Source: Limonium bicolor
Lineage: Eukaryota > Streptophyta > Magnoliopsida > Caryophyllales > Plumbaginaceae
Length of the DNA: 64,000 nucleotides
Direction of reading: 5' to 3'
NCBI GenBank assembly: GCA_023374045.1
Contig: CM041776.1
Location: forward strand, 116,111,793 to 116,175,792
The translations under genes were made by a program, and so were the position numbers. Position 1 is the first letter of the stretch; each line of letters begins with the position of its first letter. Below the pieces are notes generated by a model. The model made no database searches, had not been told where the DNA came from, and saw only the letters and a program-made list of their open reading frames with translations. Positions 12,461-24,720 of the stretch are shown piece after piece.

Positions 12461-13879
12461 AACATCAAACCACGATTCATCCACGCGATTCAGAGAATCA
12501 TGAAGGAGATAATAAACGAGGATCTTGATGTATGAAGATTCATCGATAACTGTCAAACATCCGAAGTCCACGATTCTGTCAAGAGAAATGTGAATTCTCT
12601 TCCAGAGAAGATTGAAAGAAGAAATCTCGGAAGTTTCACTCAATCGGTTAACAAATCTCCAGCAAAGAACCACGATAGAGTACGATCTTGAGCAACCATG
12701 ATTCAATCGCATTATTTCGATAAAAAAAGGCGATGACACTTATCGGGATTCATCCAACGAAGAATCCCGCATTCAGGATTCATCAAAATTGTTTGTAGAA
12801 TTCCACATATGCGATCCGAAAACTCGTCACTCTCACAAAAGTCCATCGACAAGAAGAATTTGAAGACCAGCCGATGATAAGAAGATTGCAGGATTAAATC
12901 CAGCATTTTCAGTCGAGCTCCATCGGGATCGTATAAGAAGCAATCAACGAAAGGCAGGGAGGATAATCTGAAGCCAAGTAGCTTATGAGATTGGAGTTCC
13001 AGCAGTACATAGACATTCAAAAAGAAAAAAAACCAGAGCTTAATCAAAATGATATTCGCCGGAGACAAGTAGCCACGAAGCTCGTCTAGATGGATTTCGA
13101 TCGCCTGGGGGAATCCATAGAAGATTCGTCAAATTCATTTACAAAGTTTTCAGATCTTATGCTGAGCCACGATCGAGAAGAAAGGACTTTTTCAATCGCG
13201 TGAGATCCTCAGCGGGGGCGTACCAGTCAAAGATAAATCAAGAATCAACAAAGACAAGAAACTTCAAATATTCATCAGAGTAAACCGCAAAATCCATAGC
13301 AGCAGAAGCTCTTTCCAAAACAGGGAAATCTCTTTTTCCGATTACTCACTACCGGTAAAGTCATCCTACCGGTAATGCCATCCTACCGGTAGAGGTAAAT
13401 CTATATGCTTTTACCTTGATCGAACCAGACAAACGAGGTAATTTACCAATCCTGGTTAACCTTTTTTACCAAAGTAAAATGAGAATAACCTGCTGATGAC
13501 ATGCTGGATATATTTAGTTATCCCTAAGATGTATATAGTCGATCATTATTCTACACATTAGAATGTTTTCATTAGAGTTCAGGTGTCAAAGCGTAAGACT
13601 TTTTCATACACTTAGCTCAATAACTAGCTCACGTCACAGTCGAGTAAATTTGGCACTGCAAGGTGTCTCAGTATGCAAAATTACCATGACTGTTGTTCAT
13701 TCAAACAAATTGTTGTTGCTTCTGTTTCTCCGTATATGAGTATTGCTGATTGTTAAACTATAATCTTGATACAGTATGCCAAGAATATAGGCTTGATTTT
13801 TCTGCTCAGCTTTTATCCCAGCACTAACTACTGTTTGCTTCCCTTCTTTGAATAATGGTGCCACTACATTGATAAAAAC
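12461..13879 (+). other. D internal region, left part, no gene recognised
   Basis: Non-coding so far as I can see. Text is rich in GATTC, AATC and CGATC words. A small ACCGGTAA/ACCGGTAG cluster lies at about 13348-13393. Open frames on the minus strand here show no domain. Confidence 0.6.
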
Positions 13880-14419
13880 TAGGGAAAATTACATGCCCCA
13901 CCCCCATGACATTTGGCGCAATTACACACTCCCCCACGTGGTTTCACAAATTACTTTCCCCACCCATGTGGTTTCCCTCTTTTTACATCCAGCAACTTTT
14001 CTAATTTTTGTTCAATTCAAAAGATGCTTAAACATTGTCCGAAATTGTTGAAACTTTACATAGACGATGTTAAAGTGTTATATTTTGTTCTATGAGAAAT
14101 CTAAAGTTTTTTAAGCTTAAATGTGACATGTGGGACCCAATGAACATGTCACATGTTTCATTGGGTCCCACGGGTCACATTTAAACTTAAAAAACTTCGG
14201 ATTTGACATAAGATCAAATATATCACTTTAGCATCATCCATGTAAAGTTTCATCATATTTGGACACGTTTAAGCATCTTTTGAATTGAACAAAAATTAGG
14301 AAAGTTGCTGGATGTAAAAAGAGGGAAACCACATGGGTGGGGAAAGTAATTTGTGAAACCACGTGGGTGGAGTGTGTAATTTCGCCAAACGTCATGGGTG
14401 GGGCATGTAATTTTCCCTA
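13880..14419 (+). mobile_element. Foldback/MITE-like DNA element, nearly perfect hairpin of ~540 bp
   Basis: The left end TAGGGAAAATTACATG and right end CATGTAATTTTCCCTA are inverted copies. Unlike an ordinary MITE, the inverted similarity runs through almost the whole element: each arm is about 265 bp, including words such as CACGTGGTTTCACAAATTAC and its reverse complement, and the arms meet near 14150 in a CATTGGGTCCCA palindrome. No transposase is encoded. A TA is present at each outer edge and could be the target duplication or part of the terminus; no longer duplication is clear, so I do not assign a superfamily. Confidence 0.85.
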
Positions 14420-17286
14420 AAAATATTTTGTTTATCAATTCCTTGACTTGAATCGTTCATGCTCATTTTACTCCTATCTGTTGGACAAGCTGTGAGAAGA
14501 TAAATGGCCAGAGAGGCATGGTGCAGTAGCATTTTGTTTTCTCAAGCCACCGCACAGCGTGCTTAAAAATTCTCCTATATAGTTTACCATTCTGCAAACC
14601 GTCAAACTTTAAATTTTGCTCGTCCACATCTATTTTGGATGTTGCAATTTTATTTGCCTCCGATAGGCTTGGTATTGATCTATTTTGTATTAGTCAGTTC
14701 TGATTAGTGAACTAACTCTGACTAATCTGCTATCTGTCACGTTAGGAATGCCCATTACGGTAGCTTTTCTCACTCATTGTCTAAACTTGTCTCTTACTAT
14801 AGTCCGTTGCTTTTTAAATACGTTTTTCTTATTTAAAATAATGGGTTGTTATGTCTTATGATGAGGACACACCATGGGGATGATCATTAAAATGCAAGAT
14901 GATCTCGACAACTTGTTGCAGCACACGCAGAGTCATCCCATATTCTTATTTGAAGCTGCTGGGATGTCTGTCAGAATCATTGGGATACAACCGTTGCACC
15001 GGTAGAACTTTGGGCTGTGAGCTACCGGTAGGACTTTCGGTCGCAGGCACCTCCGGTAGAAGCATTAAGCTGAGGTGCGTAGGTATGCCTGCGGGAGTTA
15101 CCTTTTCCAGCAATAGCGCTTCACCCACTCAAAGGAGCCTTTTCACTTCCGGAGAACTTCAAAACCTTTCTTTACCGGTAACAATTGGATATCTTCTCCG
15201 ATAGAAATTTGGATACCTTCTCCGGTAGAAATCTTGATATCCCCTCCGGTAGAAATTTGGATATCCTCCAGAAATTTTGATATCCTCACCGGTAGCAGTT
15301 TGGTACCCTCACCGATGACGATTTGATTTCTCCACCGATAGAATCTTTAGAGATCTCCATCAAAAACGGTATGCACATCATAACGCGAGAGTGAACGTCA
15401 CAAGAAATCGGCAAATGAAGAGTTAAGGGCTGAGGCAAAGTTCGTCTATTGAAGATCCCGGTACAAGCAAATATTCAAAAGTAATGAAAATTGCTCTTCG
15501 GTTTAGGAGGCAATGAATTCTCAAAATTCGCATCTGCACTCCCAAGGAGTAACAACTCTCGTAGATCAATTTAGATAAGAAGAATAAAGAATAAGAGCAG
15601 AAGGTTGTGAGCAACAGAATCAACAACCCTCTACGTCCTCCGCGCGGTAACGAAATAGGTTGATTACCGGGAGCGAGAGTACACATCCAAGGAAGCGTCT
15701 AGTCGCTTTGTTTGATTTTCACAAGCGACGGTTAATCGCAAAAAGCCTACATACTATCTTCACCGCCCAACCCCGAGAGAAATATTCATTTCCAAGTCGT
15801 CCATAAGAGGCTTGCGTTCTACCGGAAGCATGGAGATAAATCTAGATGCAAAACATTACATTACCGGAAAGAATGTAACGAGGAGTACCGGTAAAGGAGT
15901 ATCCATGACTTATAAAAAAAAAGAAACGGGATCTTCCAGAGACCGTCAAAGATTATATATGAATGGCCTTGCTTGTTTTATTCTACGGATGATTTCATTT
16001 GGACGTTACCGATTCTTGAAGCCAGACTCAAGGGTCAACAATCTGGTAACCATCAACCGGAGAAAGAAAGTGAACTCCGGAGGCGGTTGAGGCTGAGAAA
16101 GGACATCTAAAGGCCAACTGCAAAAGATAAGTCTAAATCCTCTACAGATCAATCTATTTCCAAGGTCTCCCCCAGGCAACATCTCAAGTTTACCCCCGGA
16201 CGCAAGCTACACCAGCATTTCTGGGCACGGGCGACACCTTTATCAAATCCAGGGCTGGGGATCAACATCATTACGGATTGCGGACAGCTGCGCACCGAAA
16301 ACATATCTTGGAGACAAAGTAACCCCTCTGGTTAGAAGCACAACAGGAGTACCTCTCATGGGACATTAACAACGGGGAAAACGGAACTCGGATTTCGGAA
16401 GGCAATGTTCTGAAGAAGAAGTAATCTAAATAAACAAGCTCCGGGACACGAGATAAGTTTTTTGATCATCACATAGTAGTCTTACGATTTCATTATGTTT
16501 CATTTAATAGGAAGTTTTCAATAGTTAGAAAAGTATATTTGTTTTTCGTCAATACTTTTGCCTAAGTTTTATCCTGATTATAGCGACGGAAACAATGCGA
16601 ATTAGGTTTAATACCAGTAAAGCATGCTATGGAACATGTGAAGTAAGCATTTCTTTGCTGCCACATAAGAAAGCAGAAGTCGATTTCCAAAATGTTTTCA
16701 TCTCAATTTAAACTGAAATGTTACCCCGATCTTGTTTATATACATTACTATTACCATAGTCAAGTTTGAATTATATCTTTTACCCAGCTCCCTCCCTTTT
16801 TAAAGACCCAAACACGAACATATTGCACCAGGTGTTGTTTATATTTACTCTAGTTTGATTAATTCGGTCATAGGTGAAAGAATATGGCACTCTACAAATC
16901 TCTCGTAACTTCCAAAAGTAAAAAATGAAGCCACGTCTACAACAAATGGGGATAATGTAAAGTCTACCGGAGACGTCATTCGGCGGAGTATTTGGCACGT
17001 TCAAGGAGCGGAGACCTTTTCTCTGGAGTACAAGTGGGACTTCAGCACTACTGGAACCTGTGTGTGGACTTTTTCTGTGACCGGAGGACATGGCACTTCG
17101 CTTGCCGAAAGAAAAGCTTTTTGTAGGCCAAAATTTTTAAGTTCATTTCCTTTTTAGGCACACAGAAAAAAAACTTGTGGGACTAGAAGAATATAGTAGA
17201 AAGAAAAGAAAAAGTACAAAGTGTAAATTTTATCTTCCTTTATAAGTTCCACTTTTTAGTTGTTAAAAGTAGAACTTGTGGGATGA
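14420..17286 (+). other. D internal region, right part, no gene recognised
   Basis: Non-coding. Holds repeats of ACCGGTAGAA/TTGGATATCC at 14997-15330, further ACCGGAA/ACCGGTA words at 15815-15895, and a CCCCCAGGCAAC block near 16170. Weakly purine-rich sequence (AGTAGAACTTGTGGGATGA) precedes the 3' LTR and may be the polypurine tract, but it is not convincing. Confidence 0.6.
14997..15330 (+). repeat. ACCGGTAG motif cluster inside D
   Basis: About ten copies of (A)CCGGTAG or CCGATAG, the later ones in a ~31-bp unit with AATTTGGATATCCTC. The same core word fills the LTRs of D, so it is spread over LTR and internal DNA alike. Confidence 0.8.
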
Positions 17287-17912
17287 TGTAATGGTATGAA
17301 GTATACCATGGCTAAAAGGCCACAGTGTCTACCGAAGACCTACTAGCAGAAGGCCTGCTATCGGAGACCTACTAGCGGAAGGCCACAAGTCTACCGGAAG
17401 ACCAATTGTCGGAAGGCCTATCGTGGAAAGCCCTACCAGCGGAAGTACCGCTACGGAAGGATCTACCAAGAGAGTCTACCGGAGGACCCGCTATCGGAAG
17501 GGCTGATATCTAAAGGATCGTTACCGGTAGAATTACTACCGGTAGGGTTGTTACCTAAAAAGATGGTCCGAAAGATTAATCCGATGCGGAAGCGGTATCC
17601 CATTCCGGAAAGATTATCCAAATAGAGGCTAACAGTTATATAAATATGATAGTGCCACATGTATAGGGGCAAAAAGGTAAACCTGGCCATGGAAACTCTA
17701 TAAATAGATATAGAGGGGCTCATTTGTAAGGGACTCAAGTTATAAAAGGGAGGACTCATCCCAAAAGCTCTCTAGTGTTGTAAACCAAAGGATGAATAAT
17801 AATAGCTCTGTCTAGAAGTGGACGTAGGCCGGATTATTAGCCGAACCACTATACATCTTGGTGTGGTAACGGAGTCGGGTGTCGTGTGTGGAGCATCTTC
17901 AATACCGTTTCA
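17287..17912 (+). repeat. 3' LTR of D (626 bp)
   Basis: Pairs with the 5' LTR over its whole length; TATA box at about 17699-17706. It differs by a few percent including small insertions (for example in the terminal GTGTGGAGC region), so D is not very recent. Confidence 0.92.
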
Positions 17913-17917
17913 GTGGG

Positions 17918-19007
17918 TTTTTGATGGTTCCTGACGGTGTTTTGGCTCAAAATTTATGTATGTGTAGCCTGAAAGGTACCCGAGACGTTAGTAATTGAAA
18001 ATTTCAGTTTGAAGTCGAATTATGCACAAAACTTAACGAACAAGTAACAAGGTAGGAACAAAAGCAATTAGCAATACAGAAGCCGAAAAGGGTTGGTTTG
18101 AGCCCAAAATTTGACAGAAGACTAATAAAGTCGTAAGGTTTTAGAAAAGTGTGATTATTACCTCTTTTGGCTCCTGGAACAACGAGATTCTTCACGTCGA
18201 GATTCTTTCGGTGCTCTGTTGACCTCGGTTCTGGATTGAGTTCAAACCAGCTTCTGACTATTTATTGTTGATGCTGTTCTCACGCTTGGTGGTGATTTTG
18301 CTGCTATTTGATGGTTAGAACAATGTTGGGAGTTGAAAATTGTGTGAAAGTATGGATTTGAGAAGGATTTCGGTATTATTTTGGTGCTTGGAAGTGCAAA
18401 CACGTGGCTGGCTGGCTGGCTATGGAGGAGAGTTCTGACTGCCTAGGGTTCTAAGAGCTTATGGGATTCTCCTTTGATCAAAAGATTTATCACTTTATTT
18501 AGACTTTCTTAAAGATAAAGAAAATCTTGTAAAAGTAAGATTTTTTGGAATTTTGATTAAGCAACTTCACAAAGGAATCTTGTTGTGAAATTTTAGCCAC
18601 GTGTTAAGGATGGCAATTATGATTTTTCTGAAGTGGAATCGAATTTTTTAAATGTTGGAATATTTTTAATTCAATTTCTCGTCCAATTCAATCAGAAATT
18701 GCTAGAACATTATTAGAAATTCGAAAAATCAAATTTGAACGCCATTATGCTTAAAAATGTCATCCTGTATCATGGGTTAAAATTTCAAAGCATTTCAAGT
18801 TGATTTGAGCATCTTTTGGAGGAGAGATAAAGCCTATAGGAGGTCTTGGAAGCCTTAAAAATTACGAAAACACCTCTGACGAAAACTGCTCCCAATGCCC
18901 TGGATGCACCGATCGAGCCAGAATCCCTCATGACTTGATTGAAGTGTCTCTCACAACACCAAAGCCTTACAGACCCTAACCAGGGGGGCAAAATTTTGGG
19001 TATAACA
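17918..19007 (-). repeat. Element C 3' LTR, right segment
   Basis: Matches 56174-57225 of the complete C LTR, with the same order of words from GTTTTTGATGGTTCC to ATTTTGGGTATAACA. It ends TATAACA at 19007, next to a minus-strand polypurine tract. With 11597-11822 it forms one LTR split by D. Confidence 0.8.
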
Positions 19008-19139
19008 GATTGCCCCCGTCAACTAGACTTTGTAATGAATGTGAAAAGGCTAGTTGATGCTTGAGTGATACCCCAAAATTTCAGATTTTTTCCAAGACCC
19101 TGCATGCTGTTGAAATCCGACAAGTTGTACTACCTATGA

Positions 19140-19500
19140 GTAAAGTGGAAGGATGTCGAGCGATTCTAAGGTGTCGACCACCTAAAGGTAAAAAATGAAG
19201 TAATGTCAAAGTATTATAAGGCGCTAACTACCTATAAGGATGGTAAGATGTCAAGCTATTCTAAGGCGTTGACTACCTGAAATGATGTGAAGCTATTCTA
19301 AGGCATTGACTACCTATAATGAATGAGATGATGTCAAGCTATTCTAAGGCGTTGACTACCTATAATGAATGAAATGATGTCAAGCTATTCTAAGGCGTTG
19401 ACTACCTATAATGAATGAAATGATGTCAAGCTATTCTAAGGCGTTGACTACCTAAAGTGAAATAAAGTAAGCCGAACATTCTAAGGTGTCGGGAACCTGT
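19140..19500 (+). repeat. ~53-bp tandem repeat in C
   Basis: About six units carrying TCAAGCTATTCTAAGGCGTT and GACTACCTATAATGAATGA; the central three are almost identical, the outer ones degenerate. Confidence 0.85.
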
Positions 19501-19784
19501 AATGCAAATGTAGATGTCATACAGAAGAAGATGATATAATATGCTGATGATGCTCGGATACTTCTGGGGACTGAAACCCGTTCCAATGCTCCTGGTTGGT
19601 ATACTATGGGGACTTATTGCCTCTGCCCACCAACTGGGGTGCTGGGATAAATTCTTGATTACCAAGGGGACTTATTGCCACTACCTACTAGTTGTTTCTC
19701 CCAAGAAGTTGACATGAAGATGTGGACTTATTGCCTCTCCCCGCCAACTTAGATCATGCTCTGTCTCGTACTTCTCTCCCACTG

Positions 19785-20075
19785 AAGATGATACTAGGTC
19801 AAGTACTGGTCTCACACTGGATGATGACGCTAGGTCTTGCACTGATGAAGATGATGGGTCTCGCACTGAAGAATATGCATGGTCTCGCACTGAAGAAAAT
19901 GATGGGTCTCGCACTGATGAAGATGGTGGGTCTCGCACTGAAGTTTCGTACTAAACGGATGAAGGAAAAACTGGATCTCACACTGATTCTAGGTCTCGCA
20001 CTGAATGAAGATGCTAGGTCTCGTACTGAATGACGAAAATGCAGGGTCTCGCACTGATTTTGGGTCTCGAACTAA
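19785..20075 (+). repeat. ~30-bp tandem repeat in C (GGTCTCGCACTGA)
   Basis: Roughly ten units of GGTCTCGCACTGAAGAAGAT-like sequence. In-frame translation gives repetitive peptides on both strands, which explains the overlapping open frames here. The second C copy lacks this array. Confidence 0.85.
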
Positions 20076-22439
20076 AAATGAGTTAGGAAGATAATGGTGT
20101 CGTGCAAATGATGAAAACTGAATACTGGAGTGCCAAACATGGCAATGATGATAAAATATGAAAAATACTTGTTCAAAACAGGAAACTGTTAGAAAAGGTG
20201 CTAAACTTGGCAATGTTGAGGTGTTATGAAAAAGTTGTAAAATGCAACTAAAGTGTTTGTTGGAAGGTTGCTCAAAACAAGGAACTATTGAAAAATGTGC
20301 CAAACATGGCAATGCTTGAGAAAAACTCTGCTGAAAAAGGAAAGTGAAATGATCATTTCGTGACTAAAAATTTCATATCTACAATTTGTTACTAAGAAAA
20401 TGAACATGCCGTTGGTGGAAGTGTGTGGTGTTTGTTGTGGTACTAAAGGCTTTTTCCAGTGTCCACGATTTATGATAGACCTGGGATTGGGTTGTGATTT
20501 TGGATGGTGGTAGGGGTTATGACGGGCCTGATGTATTTGTGGAGGTAAGGCCAATGATGGGCTTGAGAGTGTGTGTGGTGGTAAGGGCTTATGTGTGCCT
20601 GTGGTGGGATGGTGGTGCTCAAGCTTTGGGTTTCAATTGGTGTTTACATGGCAATTGTTGGAACCAATAATTGCCCCAAGTATTTTTTTCTTAGAACAAT
20701 CTGAGCTAGAGTTCGTGGCAATTGATCGCCCCCAGTATTTTCTTTGATTAAACGTGCGAACGAGTCTCGTCCTCACAGGGTCAAGGCTTATGTTTTGATG
20801 TGGTGCTTCCTAACCTACACTCAACGTATTGGTGTTTGCACTCATTTCTCGCTCATGGTCATAACTTCTAGACCATTGAATTGGATATTTGATGGATTTA
20901 CGCATTTGATCCGCTACTTTCAAGTGATTGGACACACAACTATCAAGTCGGAAGTCTTAAAAGCTTATAACATGGCCATGGGGTGTGATGAAAGACAAAG
21001 GGACCATGGAGGGATATTTGAGGTATGCGGAGCTTAAAGGGGTGAGCAAAGCTGCACCTTATGTCTTCTCTCGGAATCATCTTCCTTGTCTTGAAATCGT
21101 CTTGCTGCTTGTGTTGACGTTCGTTTCAAGCTTCTGGACTTGGACTTTTGAAGTTGTCATTTACACCATTTCTCCTCTTTTTGTCATTCGGATTTCCTCG
21201 AGGCATTTCGGGTTTGCCTCTTTGTTTTATCCTTTCTTGACTTTGCCTACGGGGTTCTTGTGTTTCCCGGTTTTCAGCTTCGAGAGCTGTTTTGATGTGA
21301 GCTCTTTGGATCCGGTGCCACTCTAGGACCTTTTGCAGATCACTTTGTCATGCTGATAGCAGCGTTGCTTCTTTGGACTGTTAAAAAGTTACTTGAGAGT
21401 CTGGCTCCTCGCTTCCTTTGGTCACTGGGTTGGAAATTCATCATTAGCTGGCTTGTTTTTTAGAGCTTTATAATAGTGTAAAGGGATTTAATAAAGGCTC
21501 AGCGGGGGTGCCTAGGGCTTAATTTCAGGGTTCACAAGCTTTTTGGCTATGTGGTGTTGTACCTAGGTGCTTCGTCATTCCTGATAGTTGTGTATCCGCT
21601 CTTTGTTACTTTTCGCAGGTCTAAAAGTAAATTACAAATTATCTCCTTCGGTCGGAGTTAAGCCGTTTACATCACTTTTGAATGTGGACTCACTGGAGTC
21701 GTGTAAAAATGACACGCTCGTTCACTCATGGTTTTTCCACTCAAGACACCCTCGTGAATTTCTCACTCAGAAACTCGTTCACACGTTTAAACAAAAGATG
21801 AAAGATGACGAACTTAAACTCATATTGCCCCCAGTATTGATATGGGGTTTATGACAAGGATTAAATAGATGTGGAATTTTGAGCCGCTTTGTGGGTTGCT
21901 TGGATATTTTGGGATAGATTATGGTGTTTGGCAAGGCATGTTCAAATTTTGGGAAACAAAATACAGGTCTTTGCATTCCATTGCCGGGAAATGATTATTT
22001 CATGGACCATTTTCTCAAATGAAACTTGTGTGAAACAGAACCCCTTTTTTTACCATTTAAACTTGAAAAAGTCATCTACTTGTGAACATGAGGAAGAAGA
22101 TGATTTGACAAAATCGATGCTTCTTATTAGTGGTTTGAAAATAATCATTCTTTGAAAACTATGAGTGATGCATTTGAAAGATGAGTGTTATGGCAAGTTA
22201 TGCAGTAGAATGCATAGGAACCCTAAACTTTCTATTGAATTCAAACTCTGCTGAACTGTCCAATGTCGGCATGCTGAAGACCGAGATCTTGACCGCCGAG
22301 GATGTCACTAAGATGACTGTGATCGCCTCTTCTGGGACTCTTATTAGGCTCTACGAAATACCTGAACTAGGAATGCCTATTTGGGCATGAATCTTTTACA
22401 AACTGAATGGGAGGTGCATGAGTGGAAACGGTTTCATGA

Positions 22440-22940
22440 ATGTGGATTGGCACTCGGGCCTCGATGATTTCATGGATGTGGATAGGCACTCGAGCCTGGA
22501 TGAATTGAAAGTGAGGCACACAGGCCATAATGATTTATAAGTGGGTTGGCACTTGGGCCGAAATGCTTTGAGAACACGGCACTAGGGCCGGAATGTATTG
22601 TGAGATTGTGGCACTTAGACCGGAATGTTGTGAAGATGTGACACTTGGCCGAAATGTTTAGAGAGTGTGGCACTTGGGCCAGAAAGTGTTTAAAAATGTG
22701 GCACTTGGGCCAAAGAGTGTTTGAGGATGTGGCGCTTGGGCCTGAATGTGTTTGGGAATGTGGCACTTGGGCCGGAATGATTTGGAATCGTGGCACTTGG
22801 GCCAGAATGATTTCGATTGAAGTAAGTAAGAAATGGGCCAGAGGGACTTCTAGAGTAGAATGGATGTGTGGGCCTGAATACCCTTAATCTGGAAGTGGAG
22901 CTAACAGGCCGAAGGAAGCCACATGGACCGTGAATGGGCC
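22440..22940 (+). repeat. ~31-bp tandem repeat in C (GGCACTTGGGCCGGAATG)
   Basis: Degenerate units of GTGGCACTTGGGCCGGAATG with variable tails, about fifteen in all. The homologous array in the second C copy is at 58720-59215. A2 inserted at the end of this array. Confidence 0.85.
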
Positions 22941-24437
22941 AGTTGTAACACCCCAACCGCTAATCCTATGCTTACCGTCTAATCGTCCTATTAATCCTAC
23001 GAGTTCGCAGCGGAAAATATTACTACTTACTACGGCGGGTGGTACAACGCCGCTAACCGCCCATACGGCTAGCTAGGCCTACCTTACTTACAGTCACGGT
23101 CTGATGAACATAGTGTACCGAGCTACTAAATTACTTACCAAAATATCATATGCCAAATACTTACATCCTGGATCACCGAGTATTTAGGTATATTCAATTA
23201 CAACCTTTCAAGCTTACCAAAAGAATGAGTTTCTAAGGCTACTCATCTATACCAATTCCAATCTTATCAAAATCCAAAAAGGTGTACCCCATGGTAACCG
23301 GCTAATCAAAAGCTATAGCCATGTACTACGCAGTACACCAATCAAAAATTCACTGTTTACAAACAAAAGAAAGACAGGAAAATTAAACTTCAACTCTCCT
23401 AGTCTTCATCCTTGACGGGTACCTGCGTGTAGTAAAAATGGTGCCCAAGGGGCTCAGCAAACGCTGCGTATAAACTCCGCATATACCACGTGCTAGCTAG
23501 GGCACGCCGACTATTTGACGTCCACTAGACATGCAGTTCATTATTTTCATACATACATGCTTTGCATTCAACATACATGCTAATACAATTCATTACACAA
23601 TCCAAGGCAACAATATAATAGCACACATCTTACTTACCTTCACAAGGTTAGCCGAATTATGCATCCGGGTTAATCGGAATGCTTTTACTCTTTTACTCAT
23701 TACTTACGTTTTTTCTTACTTACAATTACTTACTTTCATTTGCTTTACTTACTCATTCTTACTTACTTACTTATACTCAAGTTAAGTCGTCGGGACCTCC
23801 GGCCCTGGGGACTACGCCGTCCCACCTCCGGGATTTACTTGACTCACCAATCCGGGATGCTACCCACTTAAGGGATTTGGGCCGCGGACCAGTTTAAGAG
23901 TCAGGAATTGGAGCCAACCTCTCGTGACTCCGCATCCTCACGCGTTGCCGAAACTATATCGGACTTCTACTCATTCCAATTTAATTACCAATTTAAGTTA
24001 GAATGGTTAGCTTGTTAGGAATAAGTTAGAAGTCCAAGGTCAACACATTCGGTCACAATACATTGCAACATTCATACAAGCATTCACATACATCCATACA
24101 TTTCATGAATTATACAAGTATGCATAATAACTCTGATTCGTGCATTTATCTTATTTGGTGATCAATTAGCACACAACACACAAATCAGAGTAACCAAGAT
24201 AGCATACGGGGCATGAGGAATCCATACCGTTCACCGTCGTACGTGTTCCAAACGTCCTTCGGTTTCACAAATCAAGTCCTATTATATACATACACTTGAG
24301 TAATTAATATACCTATCATCAACTTAACTTCTACTTACTATGTCCCTATACTCTTACACTTACACTTTACTTACTTATTTTTCATCACTTAAGGTTTACT
24401 TTCTTACTTAACGTTGGCATGCTTACATACATGTAGT

Positions 24438-24456
24438 ATATATATATATATGTAGG

Positions 24457-24509
<53 letters not shown>
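24438..24509 (+). repeat. AT microsatellite in left A2 LTR
   Basis: Two runs of alternating AT separated by a TGTAGGTATATA break, next to the palindromic cassette. The corresponding run in the right LTR is at about 51946-52022 and differs in length and internal breaks. Confidence 0.95.
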
Positions 24510-24512
<3 letters not shown>

Positions 24513-24535
24513 TATTTAAATGATATTTTTTTTTT

Positions 24536-24720
24536 GACCGGACCGGACTTGCGACCGACCTTGCAAGTCCGGTCCATTCTAGTAGCTCACATTACCGAAA
24601 TTCTTCTGGCCGACCGACCTTGCAAGTCCGGTCGCAAGGTCGGTCCATTCTAGTAAGTTTTGGTTTCGAAATTCTGGAGTCGACCGACCTTGCAAGTTCG
24701 GTCCCAAGGTCGGTCCGGCC
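24536..24720 (+). repeat. Three-unit palindromic cassette in left A2 LTR
   Basis: Units near 24537, 24610 and 24681, period about 71 bp, with core CGACCGACCTTGCAAGTCCG followed by GTCGCAAGGTCGGTCC. The arms GGACCGACCTTG and CAAGGTCGGTCC are inverted to each other. Confidence 0.9.

Larger units (their letters stand above)
11823..17912 (+). mobile_element. Element D: complete non-coding LTR retrotransposon (6090 bp)
   Basis: Two LTRs (11823-12437 and 17287-17912) enclose 4849 bp. Both start TGTAATG and end ACCGTTTCA. Target duplication GTGGG lies on both sides (11818-11822 and 17913-17917), and the uninterrupted site is present in the second C copy near 56170. A primer-binding-like sequence follows the 5' LTR, so the element is on the plus strand. 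No gag or pol similarity is recognisable inside, so it is probably a non-autonomous LARD-type element; the primer-binding-like sequence resembles the one of the Tat-like element at 61633. It contains a foldback DNA element and many ACCGGTAG words. Confidence 0.92.
19008..22943 (-). mobile_element. Element C internal region, first copy, left part
   Basis: Begins next to the LTR with GATTGCCCCCGTC, a polypurine tract when read on the minus strand (19008-19020). It continues with arrays of short tandem repeats and no recognisable gag or pol. It is interrupted at 22943 by A2 and resumes at 54382. C therefore looks non-autonomous. The long open frames here translate minisatellites and are not genes. 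Confidence 0.7.

Noticed and set aside
12383..13068. Two overlapping 118-residue minus-strand frames in D
   Set aside because: No domain, opposite to element orientation, and directly after the primer-binding site; treated as chance.
19681..20033. Open frames on both strands with repeated short peptides
   Set aside because: These are the ~30-bp GGTCTCGCACTGA minisatellite read in frame.
20985..21326. 113-residue hydrophobic frame
   Set aside because: Lies in non-coding C internal DNA; the homologous stretch at 57240-57430 has no matching long frame on this strand.
22470..22956. Proline/serine-rich repeated frames (also 58692-59214)
   Set aside because: Translation of the GGCACTTGGGCCGGAATG array.
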